64,000 nt of DNA from Gnetum montanum (taxonomy: Eukaryota > Streptophyta > Gnetopsida > Gnetales > Gnetaceae), in assembly GCA_015680685.1 (NCBI GenBank), contig MNCI01004895.1:1-64000 (forward strand), given 5' to 3'. The notes beneath the pieces are model-generated. The model was not told where the DNA came from, did no database searches, and worked only from the letters and a program-made list of their open reading frames with translations. Positions 48,301-60,192 of this stretch are shown in pieces (the first letter of the stretch is position 1; each line of letters starts with the position of its first letter). Made by a program: the position numbers and the translations under genes.

Positions 48301-49200
48301 CTGAGTTGTAAGGGAGAGATCTAAAATAATGAGCGTCTATTTGAATTTCTAAGAAGTGCCCAGCTTCTCCCAATTGATGATCTTAGATTCAAGGGTGGAA
48401 GTTGGAAACGCTCATGTTCCAATGTATATATGATTTCATTGTTAGCATGAGTTTCTTCAGTTCATTCCATGCATATTTGTCTGCTCTTATGAGTAGCTGT
48501 CAACCACGGGGTATCTACTACTTCTTGTGTGGTTGCTAGAGTTCAAGGGCACACCTACTGTATGGAGGAGATGAGCATCCCTCCATGTCATCACCCAATG
48601 AATCACTGTATGTGATGCATGGAACTTTTCTCTTCTCGATCTTTCCACACATGTTTACCTTAGAGATTTCCAAGGAAAGATCATGGATCCTAAGGCATGC
48701 ATCTATTGTTCTTAGCCATGCCCTTACCATTATAATTGAGAAGTACCTTTCATTGTTGTTCACTTCGATCACCAGAAAGTCAGTTGGGTAGGAACAACCA
48801 CACACAGTGATGATGACGTCCTCCACCAATCCCAAGGGAATGGTGATGGACTGATCTACTAGCTCTAGTTGAATGTTTCTCTTCTTAAGTTGGGATAGGT
48901 TCCAGGCATGATACATCTTTTGTGAAATTAAGTTGACTCCGAAACCTGAGTTAAGAAGTACCCTATGTGGTTCATTTTCGGCAACCTATAAATGAATTAA
49001 GGGGTTCCTAGGGTTAGATAGTTTCCTGGGAAGGTGGCCCATCTTTATCCAGTGAGTTACGGTATGTGTCAACATAACCATTTGCATACTTAGTTGTTGG
49101 ACTGAAGGGTTCTTCGAAGCGTTAGTGGTTAGAGGCCTATACATGTTCCCAGCCTTTTGTTGTTGTGAGAGTTTTTCTAGGCTCCTATTTTTGAATAAGG
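48300..49200 (-). pseudogene. Protease domain of element F, catalytic Asp replaced
   Basis: Minus strand. The active-site strand reads VLLNSGFGVNLISQKM near 48960, where the family has D-S-G; here Asp is Asn (a G-to-A change). The rest of the fold is visible: IQLELVDQSITIPLGLVEDV, YPTDFLVIEV and then RAWLRTIDACLRIHDLSLE in place of LGRPFLxTA. So the fold is kept but this copy could not cleave. The frame goes on about 200 residues and fades out without RT. Confidence 0.7.
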
Positions 49201-50890
49201 GTCTCTTCTTTGTATAGTTGTCAGAACCAACACCCGGTTGGATATTTACATGCTAAATATTTACAGCTCTCGTGGCGTTACGTTGCTGCGGTTGGGTAGG
49301 TAATTCTCCCTGCATTTTTGGAATAGGTTGTATGGGAACTACAGGTGGAAGAGGTGCGGGTGGAGTTAGAGGATGGGCTGAATGTGAGATATCTCCCGAA
49401 GGAGAAGGAGTCCTCCTGAAGTACTCCCGAACTTGGTAGTGACATTGGGGAGTAGTGTGACCCATAGAGTCACCTAGAGAAACTAGTTGCTACACATAAT
49501 AACCCTAAGGATCGGGCTACTGGTAAGGGTATTGATGTGTTGGCGGTGGCATCCCCCCCAACTGTGGGGATTGCCACTGCTGATGTTGTCCAATAGGCTA
49601 TGGAGGTGTTCCACTTGGGTAATATGTTAAGGGTTGGTGGAACTACCTTGGGTTACCTTGTGGATAAGGTAACCTTCGAGGTGTTTGCCATTGATTAAGT
49701 CTTGGATTTAACGCATACACCCCAGACTCCTGCAGATGTGAGATAATTGGGAAACATCCCTTAGGATGGTCATAGTAGCAGACTGCACATCCACTATCAT
49801 CGTCTGTATTAGAATTCATAGCCTCATTAGAGATAGAAATTTTCCCCTTACCCTTGTTATGTGCAGGGCTTAAGTTTCTCTGCTTGGTTTTGCCTTTGTC
49901 ATTACTTTATTCTACCTTAGACTCTTCTACGATTTTTAAGACTATTTCTATTCTTGAGTCTAAGGAATCCCACATTTGTTCTACCTTAGCCGATACCTCG
50001 GTTGTTAACTTTCGAATCGGTAAGGTTTTCCAATTCACCAACTCTTTGAGTGGTGACTCATCCTACTCATCACAGAATTTCACTCCCTTCTTACGAAGGG
50101 AGGGATCACGGTTGTATTCTTCCATACTTTTCCCCTTACGTAGCTCACCCTCTTCTTGCGCTACTTGTTCCAACAAACTTTCAACTTCATGGGCTCTAAG
50201 TTGGAAAAGTCTCCCTTGGGCGTAAGTCCCAAGAGTTCTTCTCGTTTCATTCCTTAGCCCATCCACGATGTGGTGAAGTTGATCCCGCTTAGCATACCCA
50301 TGGCTCAAGAAACGATGTAGCAGTGTATAGTAACAAGCCATGGCAGCATCCAAGGGTTCATAAGCACCTTGTTTCCAGCCTTGGATCTACTTACACAAAT
50401 TGAACACTCTAGAGTATGTTTGATATTTGTTGTTGAATAGTTCAAGCATCGTACTCCACCTCCTGATGGTTTCTGGTTCTAAGGACTGGTACCAGCTCTC
50501 TGCTTCTTTGGTGAGTGTCTTTGGGAACAAATTAAGCTTCTGCCACTCATTATCTATATTCTTCAAGGCACAGGCATCTTGGAATGCCCGTAAATGATGT
50601 TGGGGATTAGCATTGTATCCCCCTTCAAATTGTGGGATATTATTTATGTCCAAATGCTTCATCCTGCTATCTTTTAAATGCCTTGTGGGGATCCTAACTA
50701 CCTCTGTGATGTCTAGCATACTTCAGGTTGCAAGTAGGGGTTTGTCATGATCATCTCTATCATGACGTCTGTGATGTCTACATGGTGGTTCCCTACTCTC
50801 CCTACGTCCTTGCCCTTTTCCTAACTCCCGACCTTCCTGTCGAGGTCTTTCATCTCTCTTACTTTTACCCTCTCTGTTGTGCTCATGATG
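49201..50890 (-). pseudogene. gag: Gag of element F
   Basis: Minus strand. A charged E/R-rich start (50890-50760) leads to the gag domain: MKHLDINNIPQFEGGYNANP, QHHLRAFQDACALKNIDNEW, KLNLFPKTLTKEAESWYQSL and TMLELFNNKYQTYSRV (50650-50400). Then MDAAMACYYTLLHRFLSHGY and HHIVDGLRNETRRTLGTYAQ (50353-50210), and a zinc-knuckle-like CAVCYYDHPKGC near 49770. A P/Q-rich tail is at 49465-49253. Close relative of the E gag. Some stops are present. Confidence 0.8.
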
Positions 50891-50912
50891 GCTACGCCCA
50901 GATGAGTGGCTA

Positions 50913-51798
50913 TGATGGGTGGCGAGGTACCCCTACACTCAACCACACGAAACGAGCATAGCACGCGTGATCCAGTCGAACTTCGCAGAATAAATGCCTA
51001 AATGCCCCATGGAACACTTGGGGTTAATCATTCATTGTCTTCCCAAACTTACTTGTTGTTGTCATGGTGTATGATTAAGTAAGTCCGAGGTATATGATTT
51101 TTTTGGTCTTTTCTGGTTTATCTCCTATGCTATGGGGTGAAGGGTTGAGAGAACTAACTACTCTAACTAATGTCCTAAGTCTAAATTAACTAGCATCAGC
51201 ATCCGTTCCCACTTACCGTATACACCCTGAACTGTGCAACTGTGGCTACCAAACGCTAATCGTTACTGGGATTACCACACGTAATGCATGTGCTCGAAGC
51301 AGTCATACTAAGGCACCTAACTAGCCTAAGTGTGATGAGAAGCTGATTCATTGACTAGCCATACACATCCATAGATGCTCGTAATCAAGTCGTACTCGTC
51401 CCATGTTCTAGGAGATAAGGGTGAGAGAATCTAATCGCGATGAGTAGCCAATTCCTTGGTTAGCCGTACACATTTGTCAATGCTTGTAACCAAGTCGTAC
51501 TCATGTTGTGCTACTAGGAAAGCAATAAATAACATTAAATAAACCTATCCATGTATTGCAAGGTTTATCCACAAAGCTCGTCTTTATTTTCGTACACAAC
51601 TTGCGTTCAGGTACAAAGCTTCTCGAATAAAGAATTGTTCACTTAGGGGACTCCTACTGCGGGCACATGGAAAATATTCTATCTCTGGGATGATCAATCA
51701 ACCATAGCTTCACTACTTCTAACCTCTATATGAAAATGAGGGGAGTGCCGCCTCTTATTTATAGATTTGATAGCGGACCGCGATATCACGTCTCATCA
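50913..51798 (-). repeat. 5' LTR of element F
   Basis: 886 bp, plus-strand TGATGGGTGGCGAGGTACC to CGTCTCATCA. The minus-strand TATA box TATAAATA is at 51756-51763. Gag-like coding starts almost at its inner edge, and I see no convincing primer-binding site. Confidence 0.85.
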
Positions 51799-52071
51799 AT
51801 TGGGGTGCTCGTGAACATAGGGAATCCATACATAAGATTAAGTACTCCAAACTTCATCTTCATCATCATAAATTGTTTTGGTTCTCTATTGAATTGCCTC
51901 ACAAATTGTTGCATTATCATAGTCTTGTGAGAGAGACATTGTTGTGAATTGTGTGTGACTTGTTTGTAATTACTTTCTTTCTAAAATATATATTGTCAAG
52001 GCTTTATTACGTCAATCTTGGATGATGTAACTAATCTAAATAACTAGCACTGTCCTCAACAATGATTCCAA

Positions 52072-52920
52072 TGATGAGTGATGAGGTACCTCTACACTCA
52101 ACCATACGAATACAAGTGTGTACACATGATTCAGTTGAAGTCCACATATGGACTAATTGTTGTATCTAGATGATTACATATTGATTGCAATTCACTATCT
52201 TCCCACCTAGACTAGTATTTTCTTTGTCATGTATGGTTTAGTCCAGAGTGAGGTGATAATGGGATCCTAACTAATGCTACTCCTAGAGATAATGGAAAAT
52301 AATCTTGACTTGAGTTAACAGGCAATAAAAAAGTGAAATCTAAACTACCCTAAGTGTGATGAGCATCCATCCTTAATCATCCATATGCATCTTGGACCTC
52401 ATGTACTACTTCTAGGATTACAAAGCACACATTACTTAAGTACTCCTAGATATGCTACTGGGTTACCAAGTAGTTACACTTAAATATTTATGATTAAGTC
52501 ATACTCATTTTGCATTTAACAATAGGAATAGTAAATGATGATAAAGAAATATTAATGAAGAAAATAATAAATGAAAATTAACAATTGAAGTAATTAAAGG
52601 CTAATTGAATGCTACAATGATAGAGTAATCTCGATCTTTATTGCCAATCATGTGTGTGTCCAAGTATGTCACACTTGAATAAAGGTTTCATACAATTACA
52701 ATCATCACACTACGAGCATGCATTGGGGAAAGAATGAAACTAACTGAAAAAAAATGACAAAAGGACTCTAGCTAAGAATTCCCAACTCCCTCTTTCTTGT
52801 GTGCCCGAATGTTGTATTTATAGGCCTACATAGGAATCACGATATTGTGTATTCGATATTGTTACCTAGGTTGCAATATCACATACTTGATATTAGAGCT
52901 TGGCAAACCACGCTTCATCA
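52072..52920 (-). repeat. 5' LTR of element E
   Basis: 849 bp, plus-strand TGATGAGTGATGAGGTACC to GCTTCATCA, followed by CAAGG. The minus-strand TATA box TATAAATA is at 52815-52822. The adjoining minus-strand bases TTGGAATCATTGTTGAGG may be the primer-binding site (TGG start), tRNA not assigned. Confidence 0.85.
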
Positions 52921-53572
52921 CAAGGTGACTTCCAATTGGTGGTCAACCAAGTTACAGAGGTTTACACTTGTAAAGCCTAACACTTGAAACCTTATTATGA
53001 CTTGGTGAAGCACCTACTCAAGAAATTTACAACCATTGATGTTTAGCATATCCCCTGTAACAAAAACTCAATTGTTGATGCATTAGCTATGTTAGCTTTA
53101 AGCATTGCACCTGAAATGTTTCGTGCATTACCCACCATGATGGGAAATTACATTGTGCCTATCATGCAAACAACTGACATTGCATAAATAGCCACAATAA
53201 GCATGACCCATGCAATAAAGTGGTATGAAGACATCAAACATACCTTCTATAGGGTGAACCTCTATAGCATCTAACCACTACTCAAAAGGATGTAGTGCAA
53301 AAGAAATTGCAACAATACATCATCATGGGTGATAGCACACTATGCCATAGATCCTATGATCGCATATTGTTGACTTGCATTAGTAACAACGAAGCATAGA
53401 TGATTTTTGAACAAGTCCACGAGGGACTCCATGGAGGCCACATAGAACCTAGGGAAATGGCGATGAAGATCAAATTCTTAGGCTACTATTGGCCATACAT
53501 GGAGCGTGATTCCATCTCCAATGTCAAGATATGTGACACATGTCAATGGCATGGTAACTTAATGCACGTGCC
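52921..53572 (+). pseudogene. pol: Pol of element D, part 2: end of RNase H 2 and integrase zinc finger
   Basis: Resumes as GDFQLVVNQVTEVYTCKA, continuing NLAIHG at 37398. Then YYDLVKHLLKKFTTIDV, NSIVDALAMLALSIAPEMF (the N-x-x-x-DALA motif of the second RNase H), a linker with stops, and the integrase HHCC finger: VHEGLHGGHIEP and CDTCQWHGNLMHVP, with all four metal ligands kept. It is broken at 53572 by LTR G, before the DDE core. Confidence 0.85.
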
Positions 53573-54509
53573 TGTAACGACTAAAAATATTAATGGCTAG
53601 AATCACCAAGGAATCAAAATATGCACAACTTTAACCCCACCTCTGCACAAGGGCCTTGCTAGAAATGGAGGTGGAGCACCCTAAATAGTCTTGTCGATCA
53701 AATAGCAACTTTGCCAGTTGCAACCAGGGCGGTGGGTACAACTAGGGGGTGGCATGATTAGCCAAAATGCAAATGCAAATAACATCAAATGGTACTAAGT
53801 GTTAAAGTGATGTTTCGTGGTCCTAAGTGTGGAGTGTAGCTATGGAATGGAGGTGAGTGCAGCCAAGGGTTTTGACCAAAACAAGGATGCCAACCCATAG
53901 AGACTACTGCCTAAGTGTAGTTTAGCATGACAATGCATGAAACAATGTGAAAACATGCAAGAAAATGCTATAAATAGGAGAGAGAAATAGAAAACCACCC
54001 CAAAATGGAGTGTAGTTAACTTCAAAATGGTTTCAAAAGGTACACAATGTATAATAGGCACAATGGAAGTGTAGTCACAGTCTTGATGATGTTGAGCTGT
54101 AAAGTTTCGTGCTTGTCATGATGAACTATGCCTACTGAGTTGGCTGCCATGGTGTATTATGTAGTATCTTGGAGGGCTACAATAGGGCTGCGATGTACTG
54201 TGTGGTTCAACTATGCTTCTCTACTAGTGTGGTGTTCTCTAGGTCTCATTTGCCTATGAAGCTAGGTGCCAAGATGCCAAAGGCCAAATAAAGGTGCCAA
54301 CTAACCCATTGGTAAAAAATTGAAGCCAACCCCCTGAAACATTGGGGCACAAGGGTATTTATAGGGCTAGGGTTAGCCTAAGATGTAGAACAGGTGCCAC
54401 ATGGTAGTGTGGTAGATGGGACAATAAGAGAACTTTAAAAATTTTCTAAGTCTAGTCGATATGCTTGTCTTGTGTTACATGCAAGAAACATAACACTAGC
54501 TTCTATGCT
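53573..54509 (-). repeat. Element G: minus-strand family 1 LTR fragment
   Basis: Starts TGTAACGACTAAAAAT where LTR A starts TGTACTATCCAAAAT, and shares the U5 block in decayed form (GGAGGTGGAGCACCCTAAAT against GAAGGTAGAGTGCCTTGGAT). A minus-strand TATA box CTATAAATACCC lies near 54355. It keeps R-U5 and a little U3, then is cut by LTR H at 54510. The start inside the D integrase shows it is an insertion; its other side is beyond H, outside the window. Confidence 0.6.
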
Positions 54510-56182
54510 TGAAACACCACTAATTTTGGCCTAGCAGTTTGAAATGAAAACGACTCAAGCCCTTGCAAAGTTTCGGGAGGTAAAATTTGGCTAACGCATG
54601 GAGCTCACACCTAGCTTGCCCAAGGTAGCTTTCTCACCCTCAACTTGAGCAACTCCAAACAACGTCAATACTACGTTGAAAATGATCTAATTTCTAAGTT
54701 GTGAGTCATCCTTGAAGCACATCCTTGATAGCTTTAGGTCCCAACCTTCAAAATGTCAGATTTTAGCTCAAAATTAAAAGTTTTTATCACATACGCTGTC
54801 ACTCACACTGAGGTCATGCTGGCAATGTGAGTACAAGCTAACCAACTTTTAGAGCCTCAAAACTAAGTCAAAATGACTTGATTTCAAGGGTGCAAGTCAT
54901 CCTCAGGGTTCACTATTGACAACTATGGATCCTAGTCTCTAGAATTCTAGATTTCAAGCTCAAAATTGCAAGTTCTGCAGGTCACACTGTGGTCACACTA
55001 CAACATGAGTCCAGCATGACCTACCATAAATGACTTAAAACAAAGCACTTTCAAGCTCAACTTGTCAAATCATACTCAGGAAATCCTTACACTTCAAGAA
55101 TTACGCTTCAAAAATTCAAAATCTGATGAAAAATTGCAAGTTTTTGCTTACTCATGCTAAGGTCATGCTACAATGTGAGTGCAATGTGAGTGTAGCATGC
55201 GCACACTCAAGTCATGTTGAGACAAAATCAACTCAGGCTGGAAGTTCTTGTCAAGAAAAAACATCCCAAACAGCCATGAAACCACTCAAATCGACAACCT
55301 ATAGTAGTCAAGTCAAAAATCCAGGAATTTCAAACAAGCTAGAGCCAATTTCTCTTGTTGTACATCATTGTTTCAATGTAAATTTTTGTTTGTGACCTTG
55401 AGCTTATTAGGTTCTTATGCTTTGAATTGTATCAGTGTGACCTAGATTAAGCAAGTTGTCACATGTTGTAAGATACAATGCACCTGGTACAGAACGTAGC
55501 TTGCCCACACATGTCCAACTCACATACAGCTATCCACTGGACACATGTCACTTGATCTGCTTTCCTTTTATCTCCCAGATATTGATTCCATTCTCAAATC
55601 CCACACCTAAGCCTGGCCTAGCCCTATAAATACCCTATCAATTCACATAAATGGGGTGGGCAATTTTGAAGGTTGATAACTTAGGAAACTCAGACAAGTA
55701 ATCCTTGGGCGCTCGAGCATGCTTGCCTCCTAGCATCTAAGCACTTCTAAAACACATCAAATCACATCACCTCGAGGCTTGGTGCTTGACCTACCATTCA
55801 CACGTGCAGCTATGCTTTGACTGATGCACATATTTTCTAAGCAATAGAATATAGTTCGTTTTGCTAGCCATTATTTTTTGTTTCCTCTATTTTACATTCA
55901 GTTTATGTTTCGTTTTCAATACTAGTTTTGTATGCATTTTTGCTTACATTTTGTACTTACTGTTTACATTTTAAAACATCAATTATGATAACCCCAACAT
56001 AAGCCATAATTTATGCTTGGGGAAGTCGTTGGTTGATTTTCATGTAGACCATCCAAGGCACTCTGCCTTTGTTTACTTTTCTAGCTTGCCCTCAAGTGAA
56101 GGCAAGGTTAGCTGTGTCTGCCCAATGATCTTTTAGTGTTTGTTTTCCTTCAAGCCTTACACCGATGATTTAGGTTAGTACA
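54510..56182 (+). repeat. 5' LTR of element H
   Basis: 1,673 bp, TGAAACACCACTAATTTT to GGTTAGTACA. TATA box at 55625-55632; shared U5 block with GACCATCCAAGGCACTC at 56047. U3 holds many loose words of the kind CACGCTG/AGCATGACC. It is followed by six bases and the PBS. Confidence 0.88.
55625..55632 (+). promoter_or_regulatory. TATA box of LTR H
   Basis: TATAAATA in AGCCCTATAAATACCC, the same context as in LTR B. It would start the genomic transcript of H about 550 bp before the LTR end. Confidence 0.65.
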
Positions 56183-56188
56183 ATAGAT

Positions 56189-56205
56189 TGGGGCTAGAAG
56201 GAGGG
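56189..56205 (+). other. Primer-binding site of element H
   Basis: TGGGGCTAGAAGGAGGG, six bases after the LTR, matching the A site at 16 of 17 bases. The tRNA is not assigned. Confidence 0.75.
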
Positions 56206-56284
56206 TCTGACTTGTTTGTTTTCTATTAAAACATCGATCATGCTACCTATCAAAACTTTTTCATCTTGTCCCTGTAAGTCTCCC

Positions 56285-56480
56285 TGTCACAATTACTCAC
56301 GCTGTAGTTATCACGCTGTTTGTCAGTCACGCTATAGTTGCTCACGCTATCTGTCAGACACACTACTATAGTTGCTTATGCTATAGTTGTCACACTATAG
56401 TTGTCATGGTTTCTATGTCACGTTGCACTGTAGTGGATCACACTATAGTTGGTCATGTTGCAGTTGCTCGCATTCAACCT
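56285..56480 (+). repeat. Short repeats in the 5' leader of H
   Basis: About ten imperfect copies of CACGCTATAGTTGCT and close variants (CACACTATAGTTG, TCACGCTGTAGTTA) between PBS and gag. It occupies the place of the 27-bp array of A but with a different unit. Confidence 0.75.
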
Positions 56481-56507
56481 TTCTAGCTCAATTTACTCAT
56501 GTTCGTT

Positions 56508-59500
56508 ATGGAATCCTCCCAAATTAACCCAATGACACTGTCAACCTCTAACTTTGGGGATGAAACCTCCAACCTTGTTACTGCTACTGAATCCATAACT
56601 ATCATCAAATAGATAAACTCCCAAGGCCCTACACACCAATCACTCAGGCTACAGGGAAAAGACCCTACTTATGAGACTCTTACACCTGAACAGTATAACT
56701 TCATCTATGTCAAGATCCAAGCCAACTTAACTATCGATTGTATAGAGAGGGAAGCAAAGTGAGATTATGAACGTATCCACAAATGAGGTCATGAATTCAT
56801 CCCCTCAGCATTTGACATAATCCCTCTCTATGAACACCATCATAAAATCATATCCCAGCTTCTCATTGCAAGTAGCCAAGCCTTATAAACACCTCTAATA
56901 GAGCCTCAGGGTGGGGATGAGGAAGATGTCTTTGTAGCCCAATCTAAACATGGGGATTCATACCATACCATCAATCCCCATGTCCATACAAACCCATTAT
57001 TTCAACCTTTCCTGGAAGAGACTATATTTCCACTACCAACTTCTCTACAGGAAGTAGCCACTTCCATTCCCATTTTCTCCAAGCTCAATGTTCAATCTAA
57101 TGTGTCCACTTCCATCATACCTCTGCAAATACAATCCCAATAGCCTCCTCCCCAAACTAATGTAGGATCATCCTTTCGATCTCAAGTGATTGGGATGCCA
57201 TCAGTCATACTAGCTTCCACGTCTACCCATTACATACCTCAGGTGCAAATCCAACAAACACCACTGATCGTTTTACAACTTGTGACTAGGTAATGGGTCC
57301 CACCAACCATTTAGCAAAACCATTCTACTCATTATAGCATACCACACCCAATAGTCTCATCCTTGAACATCATCCCACTATGACAAACAACAATCCAACA
57401 ATCTCTCTTTCCACAAACGATGCAACAATCAAATCATTATCAATTACCATCAACTCAAACCACTAGTCTGCCTACTGCTCAAGAGTGGATAGATACGAAG
57501 AAAATGATGCACTCATTAGTAGAAGAATTAAAATTCCTTAAAATGGTGAACACTAAGGAAGTCAAGGTATTGGACTTCTATCAAGATGATCCAATCAACC
57601 CCTCCGTTCCACGGCTAACCTTTCCAAAGGGAGTTTCATTACCTTAGCTAACTAAGTACAATGGAGAGGGAGACCCAAATGCTCACCTAGTAACATTCCT
57701 TTAGGCATGGCCTCATGTAATTCTATGTGTGTTTGCTATGTCCTTAATCAAAAAAGCCCTAGACTAGTACCAAGCTTTACCCCATAGCCCCATATCTTCT
57801 CTAGAGGACTTGTTGCATCAGTTTGTCCACTCGTTTCAAGTACAATATGAAACCTAAAGCCATGTTAGATAGCTTGATTCAAATTAAACAAGTGCCATTA
57901 GAGCCAGCACAAAAATTTATCCAAAGGTGGAGTGCAGCCTTGAATAAACTTCATGAGCCTATTGCTGAAACATATCTGCTTACCATCCTTAAGGCAGCTG
58001 CGAATGACTTTATTAAATTGAAACATTACTATTTAAAACCTTGTACCTTGAGCCAAGAATTTATGCAAATTAAAGACATAGAAGAGGATGAAAAAACAAG
58101 AAATGACCTAGCTTACTTGACCTTTATAAGCCAACATAAAAGGAAAGTTAAATCCAAGACAACGGTAGCAGCAGTGGCCAAGACAACCCGACCTAGCCAT
58201 CTAGGACAAAAAGGAAAACAACCTACTGTCCCAAATAGCTATGAAAGAAATACACCTATGCCTACACCTAAAACTTCCTCAAATAGGAACACCAACATGG
58301 GTCACGCCCATACATTCGAAAGAAAAAACCCTGCTCAATACACACCCTTGCCTATGACACCTTCACAATTTCTCGATCGGCTTCTAAAGGTTGAGCTAAT
58401 TAAACATAAACAAATGTCTCCTGAAGCATTTAAAAAACATGATAGATTCTGTGAATTGGCCAAAAACCCAGCCTTAGAAATAGCTAATGAATCCCCCATT
58501 CCAAGAGGTTTTAGGTTAGATAGGTTTTGCGAGTATCACCAATGACCTAGACATGGAATTGATTAGTATTTCACCTTGAAACAGGATATACAACACATGA
58601 TTGATAGAGGTGAAGTAGTATTCAATGAGGCAAACCCAGTAAGACCTTAGAACTAGCCCATGGGGGTCTACAAGGATCCTCTCAATACTAGTGAAGCACC
58701 ATATGTGATTAATACTATCCATGTAGAGAACATACAAGAGGTCCCATGAAAACCTTTTGTGATTCGCAGACCTTTATAAAACACACCTACCCCAACATCT
58801 CCTCAAACCCCTTTCATCATACATACATCTCAAGCACCACAAAAACCATTTGTTATCCCCATACCTCCTTTCTTTGCCACAATGACCATACCATCCAAAA
58901 ACTCATCCATTTCCTTTTTAATCTGGATGCCAAAACACCCTAGCACACAACCCACCTCTACTAGCTCACGACCTCTATGAGAATGTGTTGCTGATAGGTT
59001 AACGAGAGAGTGTTTGGAAAGAGAAAAATGTCAACACAAATTATGACCACCAAAGCCTACACTGCTAAATGTTGTTGCTATGGGTCTGTCTATTAATGAG
59101 CCTAGTACGAGTCATCAAAATAAGGATAATGTCATGGGTTGTGTCCCAAACCCAGCAGCCTCAATCACTAATGAAAAAATTCCTCCATGAGAAATATGAA
59201 TGCTGGGTCAAATGGACCAAGTCTTCACTGATAAGGGTGTTCCAAATAGTAAAGACCTAGCAAGCACATTGACCCAGGTCACACAAGCCTTAAAAAAAAG
59301 AATACTTCTTCAAGTTTGTATGACCTAGTAATGACTTCATCAGTACATCGGGAAGCTCTTGTACGAATGCTGATCTTGATCCTTGTTAGTGAGGACCTTC
59401 CTATAGATGAACCATCCATTTATGCAGTATTTTCCCTGCAACTTCAGGAATCAAAGACCACATCCCTAGAGTTTTGTGCTAAAGACATTAAGCTAAATGA

Positions 59501-59520
59501 GAAAATAGGAGAAGTCCCAT
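56508..59520 (+). pseudogene. gag: Gag of element H
   Basis: ATG at 56508 (MESSQINPMTLSTS), homologous to the A start at 21226. Next come THQSLRLQGKDPTYE, a P/S/T/Q-rich region, SLPTAQEWIDTKKMMHSLVE, the gag domain start GEGDPNAHLVTF and WPHVILCVFAMSL, and ISSLEDLLHQFVHSF. A frame shift near 57830 is followed by a clean 240-residue frame (57823-58545) with MLDSLIQIKQVPLEPAQKFI, LHEPIAETYLLTILKAAAND and PRGFRLDRFCEYHQ. Another shift leads to the segment YDLVMTSSVHREALVRML (59316 on). Stops between blocks show it is inactive, though this copy is better kept than A. Confidence 0.85.
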
Positions 59521-60192
59521 AGCCCTTATGTTCATAATGATATAGGTCAATCATTTCAGGATACGTAGGGTGCATGTTGATGAAGGGGAAACAACAAACA
59601 TAATTCCTTTTCCCATCATCAAAAAATTGGGACTTACTAAGCAAATACTGCCCACAACACCCTAAACCCTAAATCCTTCAGTGGTTGTCGTGTTGGGATG
59701 AAAGGTATGGTTACCTTAGTTGGGGACCAATTCCCCACATCAACTGAATTCGTAGTAGTTGAGGAAATGCTAGGATTTAATATGTTTCTAGGAAATCCCT
59801 AGCTAGCTCAACTCAAATCCATATCCTCACCAATCCATCAGGAGATGCACCTACCTTATGAGGGTCATGAAATCATCATACATGGGGATATGACTGTATC
59901 GATCACTTTCTCACACCCTGAGGTAGGTCAAGAGTCAAAAATTTAGTTTGTTGAGCCTAAGCTAGAAAACATGAACATACATCAAGACATGAACCCAATG
60001 TTAACTCACAATCCTACTAGGATTGAAGAAACATAGGAAGAAGGAAACATAGGAGCCATTCCTACTAATATCTCCTGGTCGGAACTACCTTTTAACATTA
60101 CCAATGAAGGGGAAGGTGAGTATAAAATCATACCCACATGCCCAATCCCACATGTTAAGCTACAAAAGATCAAGAGGCAACTGAACAACTAG
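59521..60192 (+). pseudogene. Aspartic protease of element H
   Basis: The active-site strand VHVDEGETTNIIPFPI lies at about 59568, D-x-G with Asp kept. Then KKLGLTKQILPTTP. A flap-side region near 59790 corresponds to FLGWPW in A (ICFxEIPS region, broken by stops and shifts). The end reads SWSELPFNITNEGEGEYKI and LQKIKRQLNN, stop 60190-60192; A has PFDISSKGDDKYKI at the same place. As in A, the protease frame stops just before the block with the antisense gene. Confidence 0.7.

Larger units (their letters stand above)
45357..51798 (-). mobile_element. Element F: non-autonomous gag-protease LTR element nested in E
   Basis: LTRs 45357-46340 and 50913-51798. Five-base target duplication GTTGG (45352-45356) and ATTGG (51799-51803), one mismatch. 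Polypurine tract CATGGGGGTA on the minus strand at 46341-46350. Coding in element sense: gag (from about 50890) and a protease domain (to about 48300), then 2 kb with no RT, RNase H or integrase. LTR ends, polypurine tract and gag are those of E, so a relative jumped into E just beyond the E gag start. The LTRs match at well over nine in ten by eye, so it is younger than E. Confidence 0.85.
37404..52920 (-). mobile_element. Element E: non-autonomous LTR element with gag and an extra ORF, split by F
   Basis: LTRs 37404-38264 and 52072-52920. The flanking target duplication is five bases, CATGG (37399-37403) on the left and CAAGG (52921-52925) on the right, one mismatch. Element sense is minus: TATA boxes and the polypurine tract (ATGGGGGTA before the 3' LTR) agree. 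Coding in element order: gag (45336-43252), then a long frame unrelated to pol (41187 to about 38350). No protease, RT, RNase H or integrase is seen, so it depended on a partner for movement. F lies inside it at 45357-51798. It interrupts the second RNase H of D. Confidence 0.82.
29097..53572 (+). mobile_element. Element D: diverged Tat/Ogre-type element, split by B, E and G
   Basis: Visible order on the plus strand: post-protease spacer (29097-29856), antisense gene (29857-34848, minus strand), divergent spacer, pol (35461-37403, then 52921-53572). The same order is seen in A. B sits on its left in the spacer, E in its second RNase H, and G in its integrase just after the zinc finger. Gag, protease, the remaining integrase and both LTRs are outside the window. 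It must be the oldest element here, since it contains the others, and its antisense gene is the most diverged. Confidence 0.75.

Noticed and set aside
57823-58545. 240-codon clean frame as a host gene
   Set aside because: It is the C-terminal half of the H gag; the same residues occur in A on the minus strand (LDSLIQIKQ, PRGFRLDRF).
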